From NCBI RefSeq assembly GCF_002954705.1, contig NZ_MSCO01000003.1, positions 1 to 64,000 on the forward strand: a stretch of DNA of 64,000 nt, read 5' to 3'. Shown in pieces: positions 18,688 to 28,267 of this stretch. Below the pieces are notes generated by a model. The model did no database searches, had not been told where the DNA came from, and was given only the letters and a program-made list of their open reading frames with translations. Position 1 is the stretch's first letter. Each line of letters opens with the position of its first letter. Both the position numbers and the translations under genes were made by a program. Source of the DNA: Aliivibrio sifiae (GTDB lineage: Bacteria; Pseudomonadota; Gammaproteobacteria; Enterobacterales; Vibrionaceae).

Positions 18688-18712
18688 TGCTATGTCTGTA
18701 AATGACATAGCA
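18688..18712 (+). other. 9-bp hairpin between srkA and dsbA
   Basis: TGCTATGTC (18688-18696) and GACATAGCA (18704-18712) are perfect complements with a 7-base loop, no T run. It may partly shield the dsbA message end or act as a weak terminator. Confidence 0.55.
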
Positions 18713-18758
18713 AGCTAACATAATAAAACAAACACAAATGGATTGGAGAAAGTTACAC

Positions 18759-19361
18759 ATGATGAAGAAAATGATGGCACTGTTTGGTGCTTTAGCGCTA
18801 AGTTTTTCAGTTAACGCAGCAAACTTTACAGAAGGGGATTACTATAAAGTTTTAGACCTTCCTGAATCAAAAACACCAACAGTAAACGAGTTCTTTTCTT
18901 TCTACTGCCCGCATTGTAATAGCTTTGAACCACTGATTCAGGGGTTGAAAAAAACACTGCCAGATAATGCGACTTTTAAGAAAACACACGTTTCATTCAT
19001 GGGTGGGAAAATGGGCCTATCGATGAGTAAAGCTTATGCAACAATGGTATCTCTTGGTGTTGAAGATAAAATGATTCCTGTTTTTTTCAACCGTATTCAT
19101 GCCATGAACAAGCCACCACGTAATGAAAAAGAAATTCGTCAAATCTTCTTAGATGAAGGCGTGAACGCTGATGAATTTGATGGTACTTACAATAGTTTTG
19201 CAATTAATTCTATGGTTAACCGCTTCGATAAAGCTTTCCAAGACAGCGGCCTAACGGGTGTTCCTGCTCTTATCGTTAACAATAAATATCTTGTTGAAAC
19301 TGGCAAAATTCAAAGTTCAGAAGAATACTATGAATTAGTTAACTGGTTACTTAAAAAGTAG
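18759..19361 (+). CDS. dsbA: Periplasmic thiol:disulfide oxidoreductase DsbA
   Basis: 200 residues. DsbA oxidises cysteines of secreted proteins and is reoxidised by DsbB. Signal peptide 1-20 (ends VNA), thioredoxin fold with the CPHC active site (Cys50 and Cys53) and the cis-proline loop [11 protein letters not shown] 18759 has GGAG ten bases upstream; the next codon is also ATG. A longer frame from 18738 has no ribosome binding site. In V. cholerae the homologue TcpG is needed for virulence factors. Confidence 0.96.
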   Translation: MMKKMMALFGALALSFSVNAANFTEGDYYKVLDLPESKTPTVNEFFSFYCPHCNSFEPLIQGLKKTLPDNATFKKTHVSFMGGKMGLSMSKAYATMVSLGVEDKMIPVFFNRIHAMNKPPRNEKEIRQIFLDEGVNADEFDGTYNSFAINSMVNRFDKAFQDSGLTGVPALIVNNKYLVETGKIQSSEEYYELVNWLLKK

Positions 19362-19393
19362 TTAAACGGTATTACCCTGAAAAAACAGATACT

Positions 19394-19423
19394 AAAAAGG
19401 GAGCGAATTATCGCTCCCTTTTT
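19394..19423. terminator. Bidirectional terminator between dsbA and yihG
   Basis: AAAAAGGGAGCGA (19394-19406) and TCGCTCCCTTTTT (19411-19423) are a perfect 13-bp inverted repeat with a 4-base loop, with A and T runs on both sides for the two convergent genes. Confidence 0.92.
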
Positions 19424-19435
19424 ATATATCTAAAT

Positions 19436-20305
19436 TCATTTATTTAAAATACCTTGCAAGTACTCATCCTTCTCTTTCCATAAATCATTTATCCACTTAT
19501 GGAAGCTGCGTTTAAACGCTTTATCACCAAAATAATCACCATTCACTTTCTCATCATTTTCGTGCAAATTAATACGAACAACCACTTTAGTCAGCTTGCC
19601 TTGCAACATATCAATAAAAGGAGAATCCTGATTATCAGGGTAAGCTAAAGTAACATCCACAATACCATCAAATAACTCCCCCATTGCAGAAAGAGTAAAG
19701 GCTATTCCACCTATCTTTGGCTTAAATAAATGCTGATAAGGCGTACGTGCTTCTTTTAATTTTTCTGGTGTTGCTCGTGTTCCTTCAACAAAGTTAACCA
19801 CGGTTGTTGGTACTGAACGAAAGTTTTCACATGATTTTTGAATCGCTTTAAAATCATCTTCACGGCGTTCAGGATCACGACGCATAAAAGGCATATCAGC
19901 CCCCCAGCACGCTAGACCTACAAACGGGACATAAAGTAATTCATGCTTTAAAAAGAATTTGGTCATTGGTATTTTATCTTTCATCACCGATGACAATATA
20001 ACAATATCAGCCCAGCTAACATGGTTAGAAAGAAGCAAATACCATTTATCTTGAGAAAGTTCATCACCACCATCAATAACCCATTCAATGGTGTTATTCA
20101 CATTCAACATCCAAAGATTCAATGTAGCCCAACCCCATAAGGTTTTATTTGCCATTGATACTGTGGTTTTTTTTATAAAATAAAAAGGAAGTATGAGTTT
20201 GATAACAGCAAAAAAACTGATAATCAAAGAGGTTAACGCTGTATTAAGCATAACAAGCAAAACACTGATAACCAGTCGAATATTAGCAAACATAAGGTTC
20301 TTCAT
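19436..20305 (-). CDS. yihG: 1-acylglycerol-3-phosphate acyltransferase-like protein YihG
   Basis: 289 residues. Membrane-associated PlsC-type acyltransferase: N-terminal hydrophobic stretch (about 8-45), catalytic box NHVSWAD (HX4D, about 93-99), substrate motif FMRRDPERR and FVEGTR. It matches YihG, which in E. coli adds polyunsaturated or specific acyl chains to lysophospholipids and supports motility; the specificity here is unknown. Location beside dsbA agrees with E. coli. Confidence 0.9.
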   Translation of the reverse strand: MKNLMFANIRLVISVLLVMLNTALTSLIISFFAVIKLILPFYFIKKTTVSMANKTLWGWATLNLWMLNVNNTIEWVIDGGDELSQDKWYLLLSNHVSWADIVILSSVMKDKIPMTKFFLKHELLYVPFVGLACWGADMPFMRRDPERREDDFKAIQKSCENFRSVPTTVVNFVEGTRATPEKLKEARTPYQHLFKPKIGGIAFTLSAMGELFDGIVDVTLAYPDNQDSPFIDMLQGKLTKVVVRINLHENDEKVNGDYFGDKAFKRSFHKWINDLWKEKDEYLQGILNK

Positions 20306-20392
20306 TTATTAACAGGGTGAAAATTGCTCATATCATAACAAGCCTCACTTTGTTTTTGTAATCATCTTTACGCCCATCTAGATAAAAAAGTA

Positions 20393-21919
20393 CTACACAG
20401 CCTGAGCAGTAAGTTGCTTTAACAAACGGTCCATTGCTCTATATCCAACAGCTTCAGCAAGGTGAATCCGTTGAATTTGTTCTTCTCCTGCTAGATCTGC
20501 AATGGTTCTCGACACTTTAATTATTCGATGATAAGCACGAATAGAAAGACCAAGTTGATGAAGTGTATTTTCTAAAAATGCCGCATCTTCCTTTATTAAT
20601 GGGCAATATTTCTCGACCTCTCTGCTGCCTAATAAAGCATTCACCTTATTACTGCGTTCAAGCATTCGGGCGCGAGCAACAAGGACTCTCGCCTTTACTT
20701 TTTGTGTCGACTCTCCTCTATCTCCTCCTTCTGTTAGTGTTCCTTTAGGTAATAGAGGTATCTCTAATGACATATCAAAACGGTCAAGCAAAGGGCCTGA
20801 AATTCGATTGAGGTAACGGAGTATTAATTGAGGATTAGTACGAGTTTGATTCCCTTCATAATATCCTGTAGGACTAGGATTTAATGCCCCAACCAATTGA
20901 AAACGAGCAGGGAATCGAGTCTTACTTGCTGCACGGGAAATGACAATCTCTCCAGACTCTAATGGCTCACGCAGTGAATCAAGCACCTTTCTTTCAAATT
21001 CCGGCATTTCGTCCAAAAATAAAATACCATTATGAGCTAGTGAAATTTCTCCCGGTCTAGGAATTGATCCGCCACCAACCAAAGCGGCCATAGAGCTAGA
21101 ATGATGTGGAGAACGAAAGGGGCGAGAGCGCCAATTAGATTCCGTAATATTTTGATGAGTTAATGAAGCCACAGCCGCGGTTTCTAGCGCTTCATCATTA
21201 GTCATCTCCGGAAGTAAATCACTCATACGAGAGGCCAACATTGTTTTCCCTGTCCCCGGAGGGCCAAGGTATAAAAGATTATGTCCCCCCGCAGCAGCTA
21301 TCTCTAATGCTCTTTTTCCCTGTTGCTGTCCGATAATATCTTGAAGATCACGATCAAGATATTGTATAGGCTCATCTATAGGAGAAGAGGTTAATAACCC
21401 AAGCTGTTGTTGACCACATAAAAACCCACACACAGATAATAGGTGAGGTGCTGATTTATGAATATCCTTGCCAACTAGCGCAGCTTGATCACCATTATCG
21501 TCAGGTACAATTAAACAACGATTGGATTTTAATGACGCTAACGCCGCAGGTAACACGCCTTTTACTCGACGTAACTCCCCAGAAAGAGCAAGCTCTCCCA
21601 CAAATTCATGTCCTCGCAGTTTTGTCTCAGGGATCTGATCTGAAGCGGCAAGAATACCAAGCGCAATAGGGAGATCAAATCGCCCTCCTTCTTTGGGTAA
21701 ATCTGCAGGAGCTAAGTTAACTGTAATTCGTTTTGATGGAAACTCGAAGTTCGCATTAATGATTGCACTTCTTACCCTGTCTTTTGCTTCTTTTACGGTC
21801 GTTTCTGGTAACCCAACTAAACTGAACCCTGGCATTCCATTACTAATATGAACCTCAACAGTGACCTCTGGCGCCTCTACACCTACGCATGCTCGACTGT
21901 GTATTATTGCTAATCCCAT
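20393..21919 (-). CDS. comM: ComM / YifB branch-migration helicase (Mg chelatase-like AAA+)
   Basis: 508 residues. N-terminal ChlI domain (1-180), AAA+ ATPase with Walker A GPPGTGKTML and NGILFLDEMPEF Walker B, C-terminal Mg_chelatase_C domain. In V. cholerae ComM is a hexameric helicase that extends strand exchange in natural transformation. I chose ATG 21919 (MGLAIIHSRA), matching the family; the in-frame TTG at 21931 is the other option. The Shine-Dalgarno-like TAGGG is unusually close to ATG 21919. It is divergent from the ilv operon. Confidence 0.93.
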   Translation of the reverse strand: MGLAIIHSRACVGVEAPEVTVEVHISNGMPGFSLVGLPETTVKEAKDRVRSAIINANFEFPSKRITVNLAPADLPKEGGRFDLPIALGILAASDQIPETKLRGHEFVGELALSGELRRVKGVLPAALASLKSNRCLIVPDDNGDQAALVGKDIHKSAPHLLSVCGFLCGQQQLGLLTSSPIDEPIQYLDRDLQDIIGQQQGKRALEIAAAGGHNLLYLGPPGTGKTMLASRMSDLLPEMTNDEALETAAVASLTHQNITESNWRSRPFRSPHHSSSMAALVGGGSIPRPGEISLAHNGILFLDEMPEFERKVLDSLREPLESGEIVISRAASKTRFPARFQLVGALNPSPTGYYEGNQTRTNPQLILRYLNRISGPLLDRFDMSLEIPLLPKGTLTEGGDRGESTQKVKARVLVARARMLERSNKVNALLGSREVEKYCPLIKEDAAFLENTLHQLGLSIRAYHRIIKVSRTIADLAGEEQIQRIHLAEAVGYRAMDRLLKQLTAQAV

Positions 21920-22105
21920 TTCCCTACCCAATTATTTATAAAGCGACTATTTCGAAAAATTTTATTGATTTGTTATATATAAGCGCTAAATGAACGAGAA
22001 TTGTGAATAAAATGAGAGTTTTTTCTTGTCATGAGAGCCATGTCTGTGTTACCACTAAGTTAATGTAACGAATTATCAAAAAAAACACGTTTACGGATAG
22101 ATTAA

Positions 22106-22180
22106 ATGACCTTGTTTGCTCAACTTAATATTCTAATTATTAACATTCTCGTGGTGATTCTGGTCACCGCGCGGGGATAA
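22106..22180 (+). CDS. ilvL: ilv operon leader peptide
   Basis: A 24-residue ORF, MTLFAQLNILIINILVVILV followed by TARG, with 13 of 24 residues Ile, Leu or Val. These are the amino acids whose charged tRNA levels control enteric ilvGMEDA attenuation. It lies 145 bases before ilvG and 34 bases before a strong terminator, the classic layout. Stop TAA at 22178-22180. Too short for most gene finders. Confidence 0.92.
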   Translation: MTLFAQLNILIINILVVILVTARG

Positions 22181-22213
22181 GTGAGCAAAAAGTAGCAACA
22201 GCAACGCACACTT

Positions 22214-22248
22214 AAAACCCCCAAGCTAACAAGCAAGGGGGTTTTTTT
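22214..22248 (+). terminator. Attenuator terminator of the ilv operon
   Basis: AAAACCCCC and GGGGGTTTT flank a 14-base loop and run into seven T. It sits after ilvL and before ilvG, so stalling of ribosomes at Ile/Leu/Val codons of ilvL would be expected to favour an antiterminator and read-through. The antiterminator pairing was not worked out. Confidence 0.88.
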
Positions 22249-22324
22249 ATAGATTCAGGAAGAAATGGGAGCACATGATGTGCAAGAATAGAGAAACAAT
22301 CACTCACGCAGGGAGCGACAGTGT

Positions 22325-23971
22325 ATGAATGGCTCACAGTTAGTAGTTAAAGCCTTAAAAGACGAAGGGATCACCACCGTATTTGGTTATCCCGGAGGGG
22401 CAATAATGCCTATCTATGACGCTTTATATGATGGCGGTGTAGAACATATTCTATGTCGACACGAGCAAGGCGCTGCGATGGCGGCTATTGGTATGGCAAG
22501 AGCAAGTAAAGATGTTGCTGTTTGTCTTGCGACGTCAGGGCCAGGAGCCACAAACCTCATAACAGGTCTTGCTGATGCAATGCTTGACTCTATTCCCCTT
22601 GTCGCCATTACAGGCCAAGTTGCTAGTCACCTCATTGGTACTGATGCCTTCCAAGAAATGGATGTCATTGGTATGTCACTTTCTTGTACCAAACACAGCT
22701 ACCTTGTTACTGATATCAACGAATTAGCCCCAGTTATTGCTGAAGCGTTTGAAGTTGCTAAATCTGGTCGCCCTGGACCCGTATTAATTGATATAGCTAA
22801 AGACGTACAAGTTGCAGAAGCTCCTGTAACAGCTCTTCCTCATTTTGAAGCACCAAGTATTCCTATTGTATCTCCTGAAAGCATTGAAGCAGCAGAAGTC
22901 ATTTTAAAATCAAGCAAAAAGCCGGTTTTATATGTTGGTGGTGGCGTTCAATTGGCTCATGCTACCGATGCCGTTCGTGAATTTTTAAACAACAATCCTA
23001 TGCCTTCAGTCAGCACACTAAAAGGATTAGGATCAATAGCTCGTCATGATCCTCATTACTTAGGTATGGTAGGTATGCATGGTACTAAGGCTGCAAACCT
23101 TATCGTACAAGAATCTGATTTATTAATCGTTGTTGGTGCTCGCTTTGATGACCGAGTAACAGGCAAACTTGAAGGTTTTGCCCCTCACGCCAAAGTGATT
23201 CACATCGATATAGATGCTGCAGAATTCAATAAACTTCGTCACGCTCATTCCACATTACGTGGCGACATTAATGTTGTTTTACCTCAGTTAAGTGCATCTC
23301 AAGACATTACCCCATGGTTAGAGCATGTTTCAGCTCTGCGTACTGAATTTAAATGGCGTTACGATCATCCCGGCGATCTAATCTACGCACCATTATTACT
23401 AAAGCAGCTATCGGACATGATGCCAGACAACTCTATTGTTGCTACCGATGTTGGCCAACATCAAATGTGGGCAGCTCAGCACATTCAACCGCGAGCTCCT
23501 GAGAATTACTTAACCTCCGCAGGTCTTGGCACTATGGGATTTGGCTTACCTGCAGCAATGGGAGCTAAAGTCGCTCGCCCTAATGATGAGTCCATTCTTA
23601 TCACTGGTGATGGTTCATTTATGATGAACGTTCAAGAACTAGGCACATTAAAGCGTAAGCAAATTCCTGTAAAAATGGTGCTATTAAACAATCAGCGTCT
23701 AGGTATGGTTCGTCAATGGCAATCACTTTTCTTTGATGGCCGTCATAGTGAAACTATCCTTGATGATAATCCTGACTTTGTCGCATTAGCTGCTGCCTTT
23801 AATATCCCTGGAAAAACGATCACTCGTAAAGAAGAAGTAGAGCCTGCACTAAAAGAACTACTAGAAAGTAAAACAGCGTATATGCTGCATGTGCTTATCT
23901 CTGAAGAAGAAAATGTATGGCCACTTGTTCCGCCAGGTGCCGCAAACCAAGATATGGTGGAGGGTGAATAA
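22325..23971 (+). CDS. ilvG: Acetolactate synthase II large subunit
   Basis: 548 residues, full length with no frameshift (E. coli K-12 ilvG is broken). It condenses pyruvate to acetolactate or with 2-oxobutyrate to acetohydroxybutyrate, using ThDP, FAD and Mg2+. N-terminal [14 protein letters not shown] with the ThDP glutamate in [10 protein letters not shown], central FAD domain [10 protein letters not shown], and the C-terminal ThDP-binding [12 protein letters not shown]...LNNQ. Start ATG 22325. It overlaps ilvM by one base. Confidence 0.97.
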   Translation: MNGSQLVVKALKDEGITTVFGYPGGAIMPIYDALYDGGVEHILCRHEQGAAMAAIGMARASKDVAVCLATSGPGATNLITGLADAMLDSIPLVAITGQVASHLIGTDAFQEMDVIGMSLSCTKHSYLVTDINELAPVIAEAFEVAKSGRPGPVLIDIAKDVQVAEAPVTALPHFEAPSIPIVSPESIEAAEVILKSSKKPVLYVGGGVQLAHATDAVREFLNNNPMPSVSTLKGLGSIARHDPHYLGMVGMHGTKAANLIVQESDLLIVVGARFDDRVTGKLEGFAPHAKVIHIDIDAAEFNKLRHAHSTLRGDINVVLPQLSASQDITPWLEHVSALRTEFKWRYDHPGDLIYAPLLLKQLSDMMPDNSIVATDVGQHQMWAAQHIQPRAPENYLTSAGLGTMGFGLPAAMGAKVARPNDESILITGDGSFMMNVQELGTLKRKQIPVKMVLLNNQRLGMVRQWQSLFFDGRHSETILDDNPDFVALAAAFNIPGKTITRKEEVEPALKELLESKTAYMLHVLISEEENVWPLVPPGAANQDMVEGE

Positions 23972-24216
23972 TGCAGCGTTATATTTTAGAAATTAAAGCG
24001 ACAGATAAACCAGTGCTATTAGAACGCGTATTACGTGTTATTCGTCACCGTGGTTTTTCTATTAAACAGGTACTCGCAACCCAGAATCAATCTGATGGTG
24101 TTGCCGCTATCGAAATTATTGTAGAAAGTGATCGTCCAATTAGCCTTCTAACCAATCAAATAGAGAAGCTTTGGGATATTACCGCTGTAAACGTATCTAC
24201 CTTACATCGCGCATAA
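23971..24216 (+). CDS. ilvM: Acetolactate synthase II small (regulatory) subunit
   Basis: 81 residues with one ACT domain (RYILEIKATDKPVLLERVLR, then GFSIKQVLATQ). Isozyme II small subunits are short and give valine-insensitive enzyme; this one has the same length class. The ATG overlaps the ilvG stop (TAATG), so the two are translationally coupled. The next gene is ilvD, not ilvE. Confidence 0.95.
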   Translation: MQRYILEIKATDKPVLLERVLRVIRHRGFSIKQVLATQNQSDGVAAIEIIVESDRPISLLTNQIEKLWDITAVNVSTLHRA

Positions 24217-24236
24217 AAATTTAAAGGATTAAAATA

Positions 24237-26093
24237 ATGTCTACGACTCCTAAAAACAAATACCGTTCAGCCACCACAACCCATGGCCGTAACATGGCTG
24301 GTGCTCGTGCACTGTGGCGCGCTACAGGCGTAAAAGAAGAAGATTTTGGTAAGCCAATTATTGCAGTAGTAAACTCATTTACTCAATTTGTTCCGGGCCA
24401 CGTTCATCTAAAAGACATGGGCCAGCTGGTTGCAGGAGAAATAGAAAAAGCAGGTGGTATTGCTAAAGAATTTAATACCATTGCTGTTGATGATGGTATT
24501 GCAATGGGTCACGGCGGTATGCTTTATTCACTACCGTCACGTGAACTGATCGCGGACTCTGTTGAATACATGGTCAATGCTCACTGTGCCGATGCTATGG
24601 TTTGTATTTCTAACTGTGACAAAATCACTCCTGGAATGATGATGGCAGCAATGCGCCTTAACATTCCGGTGATCTTTGTGTCTGGTGGCCCAATGGAAGC
24701 TGGTAAAACTAAGCTTTCAGATCAAATAATCAAGCTGGATCTTGTCGACGCAATGATCCAAGGCGCCGATCCAACTATTTCAGATGAACAAAGTGAGCAA
24801 GTAGAACGCTCTGCGTGTCCAACCTGTGGTTCATGCTCTGGTATGTTTACCGCTAACTCAATGAACTGCCTAACTGAAGCACTTGGCTTATCTCAACCGG
24901 GTAATGGTTCAATGTTGGCGACACACGCCGATCGCGAAGAGCTATTTATCAATGCCGGTAAGCGTATCGTTACTCTAACAAAACGTTATTACGAACAAGG
25001 TGATGATTCTGCTCTGCCACGTAATATCGCAAACAAAGCAGCATTTGAAAACGCAATGGCATTAGATATTGCAATGGGTGGTTCAAGTAATACGGTACTT
25101 CATCTTATTGCTTCAGCTCAAGAAGGTGACATTGATTTTGATATGGATGATATCGATGCCATGTCTCGTCGCGTACCTCACTTATGTAAAGTAGCGCCAT
25201 CAACACCAAAATATCATATGGAAGATGTTCACCGTGCAGGTGGTGTTATGGCTATCCTTGGTGAGCTTGATCGTGCAAATCTACTTAATAGCGATACTAA
25301 TACCGTGCTTGGTTTAACGATGAAAGAGCAATTGGCTCAATACGACATAATGCAAACTGAAGATGAAGCGGTACTTAAGTTCTTCCGTGCAGGTCCTGCG
25401 GGTATTCGAACAACCAAAGCCTTCTCACAAGATTGTCGTTGGGATCGTCTTGATGATGATCGCGAAAATGGTTGTATTCGAACCAAAGAGAATGCCTTTA
25501 GCCAAGAAGGTGGACTAGCGGTTCTTTCTGGTAACATCGCCGTTGATGGCTGTATTGTTAAAACTGCCGGTGTTGATGAAGATAACCTTAAATTCCAAGG
25601 TCCTGCCATTGTATTTGAAAGCCAAGATACCGCAGTAGAAGGAATTTTAGGAGGAAAAGTAAAGGCAGGTGATGTGGTTGTTATTCGCTACGAAGGTCCT
25701 AAAGGTGGCCCAGGCATGCAAGAAATGCTGTATCCAACCACTTACCTTAAATCAATGGGACTAGGCAAAGCTTGTGCATTACTTACTGATGGTCGATTCT
25801 CTGGTGGCACATCTGGTCTATCAATTGGTCACGCCTCACCAGAAGCAGCAAGTGGCGGTACTATTGGTTTAGTAAATACAGGCGACATCATTACGATTGA
25901 TATTCCAAGTCGCTCAATTACTCTTGATGTATCTGACGTGGAATTGGCTGAACGTCGAGTGAAGCAAGACCAATTAGGCTGGAAACCCGTCAATCGTCAA
26001 CGTGAAGTCTCTTTTGCATTAAAAGCCTATGCAATGATGGCAACTAGTGCAGACAAAGGTGCAGTACGTGATAAATCTAAGTTAGAGGGATAA
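24237..26093 (+). CDS. ilvD: Dihydroxy-acid dehydratase
   Basis: 618 residues, the normal length. Fe-S enzyme that dehydrates dihydroxyisovalerate and dihydroxymethylvalerate to the 2-oxo acids of Val, Leu and Ile. Cluster and active-site cysteines occur in [16 protein letters not shown] and [17 protein letters not shown]; the C-terminal [16 protein letters not shown] contains the catalytic serine region. The gap from ilvM is only 20 bases; ilvA follows after 4. Confidence 0.97.
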   Translation: MSTTPKNKYRSATTTHGRNMAGARALWRATGVKEEDFGKPIIAVVNSFTQFVPGHVHLKDMGQLVAGEIEKAGGIAKEFNTIAVDDGIAMGHGGMLYSLPSRELIADSVEYMVNAHCADAMVCISNCDKITPGMMMAAMRLNIPVIFVSGGPMEAGKTKLSDQIIKLDLVDAMIQGADPTISDEQSEQVERSACPTCGSCSGMFTANSMNCLTEALGLSQPGNGSMLATHADREELFINAGKRIVTLTKRYYEQGDDSALPRNIANKAAFENAMALDIAMGGSSNTVLHLIASAQEGDIDFDMDDIDAMSRRVPHLCKVAPSTPKYHMEDVHRAGGVMAILGELDRANLLNSDTNTVLGLTMKEQLAQYDIMQTEDEAVLKFFRAGPAGIRTTKAFSQDCRWDRLDDDRENGCIRTKENAFSQEGGLAVLSGNIAVDGCIVKTAGVDEDNLKFQGPAIVFESQDTAVEGILGGKVKAGDVVVIRYEGPKGGPGMQEMLYPTTYLKSMGLGKACALLTDGRFSGGTSGLSIGHASPEAASGGTIGLVNTGDIITIDIPSRSITLDVSDVELAERRVKQDQLGWKPVNRQREVSFALKAYAMMATSADKGAVRDKSKLEG

Positions 26094-26097
26094 GTTT

Positions 26098-27630
26098 ATG
26101 CCTACACCTTCTAATCAAACTGGCGCAGAATATCTGCGTCAGATCTTACGAGCACCGATCTATGAAGTGGCCACAGTGACACCACTTCAAGATATGCCTC
26201 GTTTGTCAGAACGTATTCAAAACCGAGTTCAATTGAAGCGAGAAGACCGTCAACCGGTTCACTCATTCAAGCTTCGTGGCGCTTACAATATGGTTTCTAG
26301 TCTAACTGAAGAGCAAAAGAAAGCTGGCGTTATCGCGGCATCTGCAGGAAACCATGCTCAAGGAATGGCGTTATCTGGTACTAAACTTGGAATTCAAACC
26401 ACAATAGTTATGCCACGCACCACTCCAGATATAAAAGTAGAAGCGGTAAAAGGCTTTGGCGGCAATGTGGTTCTTCATGGCAGTAATTTTGATGAAGCCA
26501 AAGCAGAAGCAGAACGCTTATCAGAACTCCATGGTTATACATTTGTTCCTCCATTTGATCATCCACTTGTGATAGCTGGTCAAGGAACAATAGGAATGGA
26601 AATGCTACAACAAAATGGGCATTTAGATTATATTTTTGTTCCTGTTGGTGGTGGTGGTTTAGCCGCTGGTGTTGCTGTTCTTATTAAACAATTAATGCCT
26701 GAAATTAAAGTCATTGCTGTAGAACCGGAAGACTCAGCTTGTTTAAAAGCCGCGTTAGATGCAGGAGAACCCGTCGTTCTAGATCAAGTAAGTATGTTTG
26801 CTGATGGTGTCGCCGTAAAACGCATTGGGGATGAAACATTCCGTTTATGCCAAAAATATATTGATGGACATATTACCGTTTCTAGCGATGAAATCTGCGC
26901 TGCCGTCAAAGACATTTTTGAAGATACTCGTGCAATTGCTGAACCATCAGGCGCATTAGCACTCGCAGGTCTCAAAAAATTCGCCGATAAACATCAACTG
27001 AAAGGTAAGCAGTTAGCGACGGTTCTTTCTGGCGCAAATACTAATTTTCATGGCTTACGTTATGTTTCTGAACGATGTGAACTTGGTGAAAAAAGAGAAG
27101 GGTTGTTAGCGGTAACGATTCCTGAACGCCAAGGTGCATTCTTCGAGTTTTGTAACCTTATTGGTGGTCGAGCAGTTACTGAATTTAACTATCGTTATAA
27201 CGATGATAAATCAGCTAATATTTTTGTAGGTGTTCGATTACAAGAAGGGCAGCAAGAGCTAGATAATATAATTAATGACTTACAACAAGGCGACTATCCC
27301 GTCGTAGACCTATCTGATAATGAAATGGCAAAACTCCATATTCGCTACATGATTGGTGGAAAACCATCTAAATCATTAAAAGAAAGATTATATAGCTTTG
27401 AGTTCCCAGAATACCCAGGAGCATTGGTTAAATTCTTAAGTACCTTAGGCACTCATTGGAATATTAGTCTCTTTAATTATCGTAACCATGGCGCTGATTA
27501 CGGTCGTGTTTTATGTGGTTTTGAATTAACGGATTCCGATCTTGTTAGTTTTTCAAAACACCTTGAAGAGCTTGGTTACCAATGGAAAGATGAAACAGAT
27601 AATCTAGCTTATCGATTCTTTTTATCTTAA
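26098..27630 (+). CDS. ilvA: Biosynthetic threonine ammonia-lyase
   Basis: 510 residues: PLP-dependent catalytic domain (1-330) with the Schiff-base lysine in HSFKLRGAY and the glycine loop PVGGGGLAAG, then two ACT-like regulatory domains (about 335-510) that bind isoleucine and valine in the family. It deaminates threonine to 2-oxobutyrate, the first committed step to isoleucine. Last gene of the ilv operon; a perfect hairpin terminator follows at 27644. Confidence 0.97.
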   Translation: MPTPSNQTGAEYLRQILRAPIYEVATVTPLQDMPRLSERIQNRVQLKREDRQPVHSFKLRGAYNMVSSLTEEQKKAGVIAASAGNHAQGMALSGTKLGIQTTIVMPRTTPDIKVEAVKGFGGNVVLHGSNFDEAKAEAERLSELHGYTFVPPFDHPLVIAGQGTIGMEMLQQNGHLDYIFVPVGGGGLAAGVAVLIKQLMPEIKVIAVEPEDSACLKAALDAGEPVVLDQVSMFADGVAVKRIGDETFRLCQKYIDGHITVSSDEICAAVKDIFEDTRAIAEPSGALALAGLKKFADKHQLKGKQLATVLSGANTNFHGLRYVSERCELGEKREGLLAVTIPERQGAFFEFCNLIGGRAVTEFNYRYNDDKSANIFVGVRLQEGQQELDNIINDLQQGDYPVVDLSDNEMAKLHIRYMIGGKPSKSLKERLYSFEFPEYPGALVKFLSTLGTHWNISLFNYRNHGADYGRVLCGFELTDSDLVSFSKHLEELGYQWKDETDNLAYRFFLS

Positions 27631-27643
27631 GACCGTACGGCGT

Positions 27644-27674
27644 AATAAGGCTAAGTAAATTTTAGCCTTATTTT
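27644..27674 (+). terminator. Terminator of the ilv operon
   Basis: AATAAGGCTAA (27644-27654) and TTAGCCTTATT (27662-27672) are a perfect 11-bp inverted repeat with a 7-base loop, followed by T residues. Confidence 0.88.
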
Positions 27675-27838
27675 CATTCATTTTTGAAATTATGCTATAC
27701 AATCGGTTAAAAAATGCTATTATTTTTCTCGGCCTGTAAACAGACCTATTTATCTGTAATATTATGCTTTTGAAACCTTCGTTATACTGCTTTACCAGTT
27801 ATGCTTGAAGCTTTTTATACATATGTTTTACCTCAAAT

Positions 27839-27900
27839 AAATAATTCTTTATGGCTACAACTTCGCATTATGCGAATTATTTAATTAAAAAAATTAGGAT
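27839..27900 (+). promoter_or_regulatory. Possible switching leader of the cold-shock gene
   Basis: Two hairpins compete: AAATAATTC (27839-27847) with GAATTATTT (27874-27882), and TTCGCA (27862-27867) with TGCGAA (27871-27876); they share bases 27874-27876. The ribosome binding site AGGA (27896-27899) follows. cspA mRNA of E. coli has a long leader that refolds in the cold, and the 277-base gap after ilvA leaves room for such a leader. The transcription start was not found. Confidence 0.45.
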
Positions 27901-27907
27901 ATATATT

Positions 27908-28117
27908 ATGTCTAAAACAACTGGTATCGTTAAGTGGTTTAACGAAGAGAAAGGTTTCGGCTTCATTACTCAAGATAACGGCGGCGCTGACGTATTCGTT
28001 CACTTCCGTGCTATCGCATCTGAAGGCTTCAAAACTCTGAAAGAAGGCCAAAAGGTTTCTTTCGAAGTAGAACAAGGTCAAAAAGGCCCACAAGCAGCTA
28101 ACGTTGTTGGTGAGTAA
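27908..28117 (+). CDS. Cold-shock protein, CspA family
   Basis: 69 residues, one cold-shock OB-fold. RNA-binding motifs RNP1 KGFGFI (about 19-24) and RNP2 VFVHF (about 32-36) are intact. It binds single-stranded RNA and DNA as an RNA chaperone. I chose ATG 27908, matching the family N-terminus ([16 protein letters not shown]); the upstream in-frame ATG 27851 lies in the structured leader. Single gene with its own terminator at 28141. Whether this is the cold-induced paralogue cannot be told from the protein. Confidence 0.95.
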   Translation: MSKTTGIVKWFNEEKGFGFITQDNGGADVFVHFRAIASEGFKTLKEGQKVSFEVEQGQKGPQAANVVGE

Positions 28118-28140
28118 TTCGAATTTTCGAATTGAATTCT

Positions 28141-28172
28141 AAAAAATGCTGACTTCGGTCGGCATTTTTTTT
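28141..28172 (+). terminator. Terminator of the cold-shock gene
   Basis: AAAAAATGCTGAC, loop TTCG, GTCGGCATTTTTT: a stable UUCG-capped hairpin with one mismatch and a T run. A smaller inverted repeat AATTCGAA/TTCGAATT (28116-28133) lies just upstream, at the stop codon. Confidence 0.92.
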
Positions 28173-28215
28173 ATCTGCAATTTGAGTAAAACAATTAAGC
28201 ACAAATTATAGACAT

Positions 28216-28244
28216 AAAAAAGAAGCCTAAGTGACTTCTTTTTT
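28216..28244. terminator. Terminator of glmU (bidirectional)
   Basis: AAAAAAGAAG (28216-28225) and CTTCTTTTTT (28235-28244) form a hairpin with A and T runs on both sides, 24 bases beyond the glmU stop on the minus strand. Confidence 0.8.
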
Positions 28245-28267
28245 ACTATCCATACACTACAGATTAA

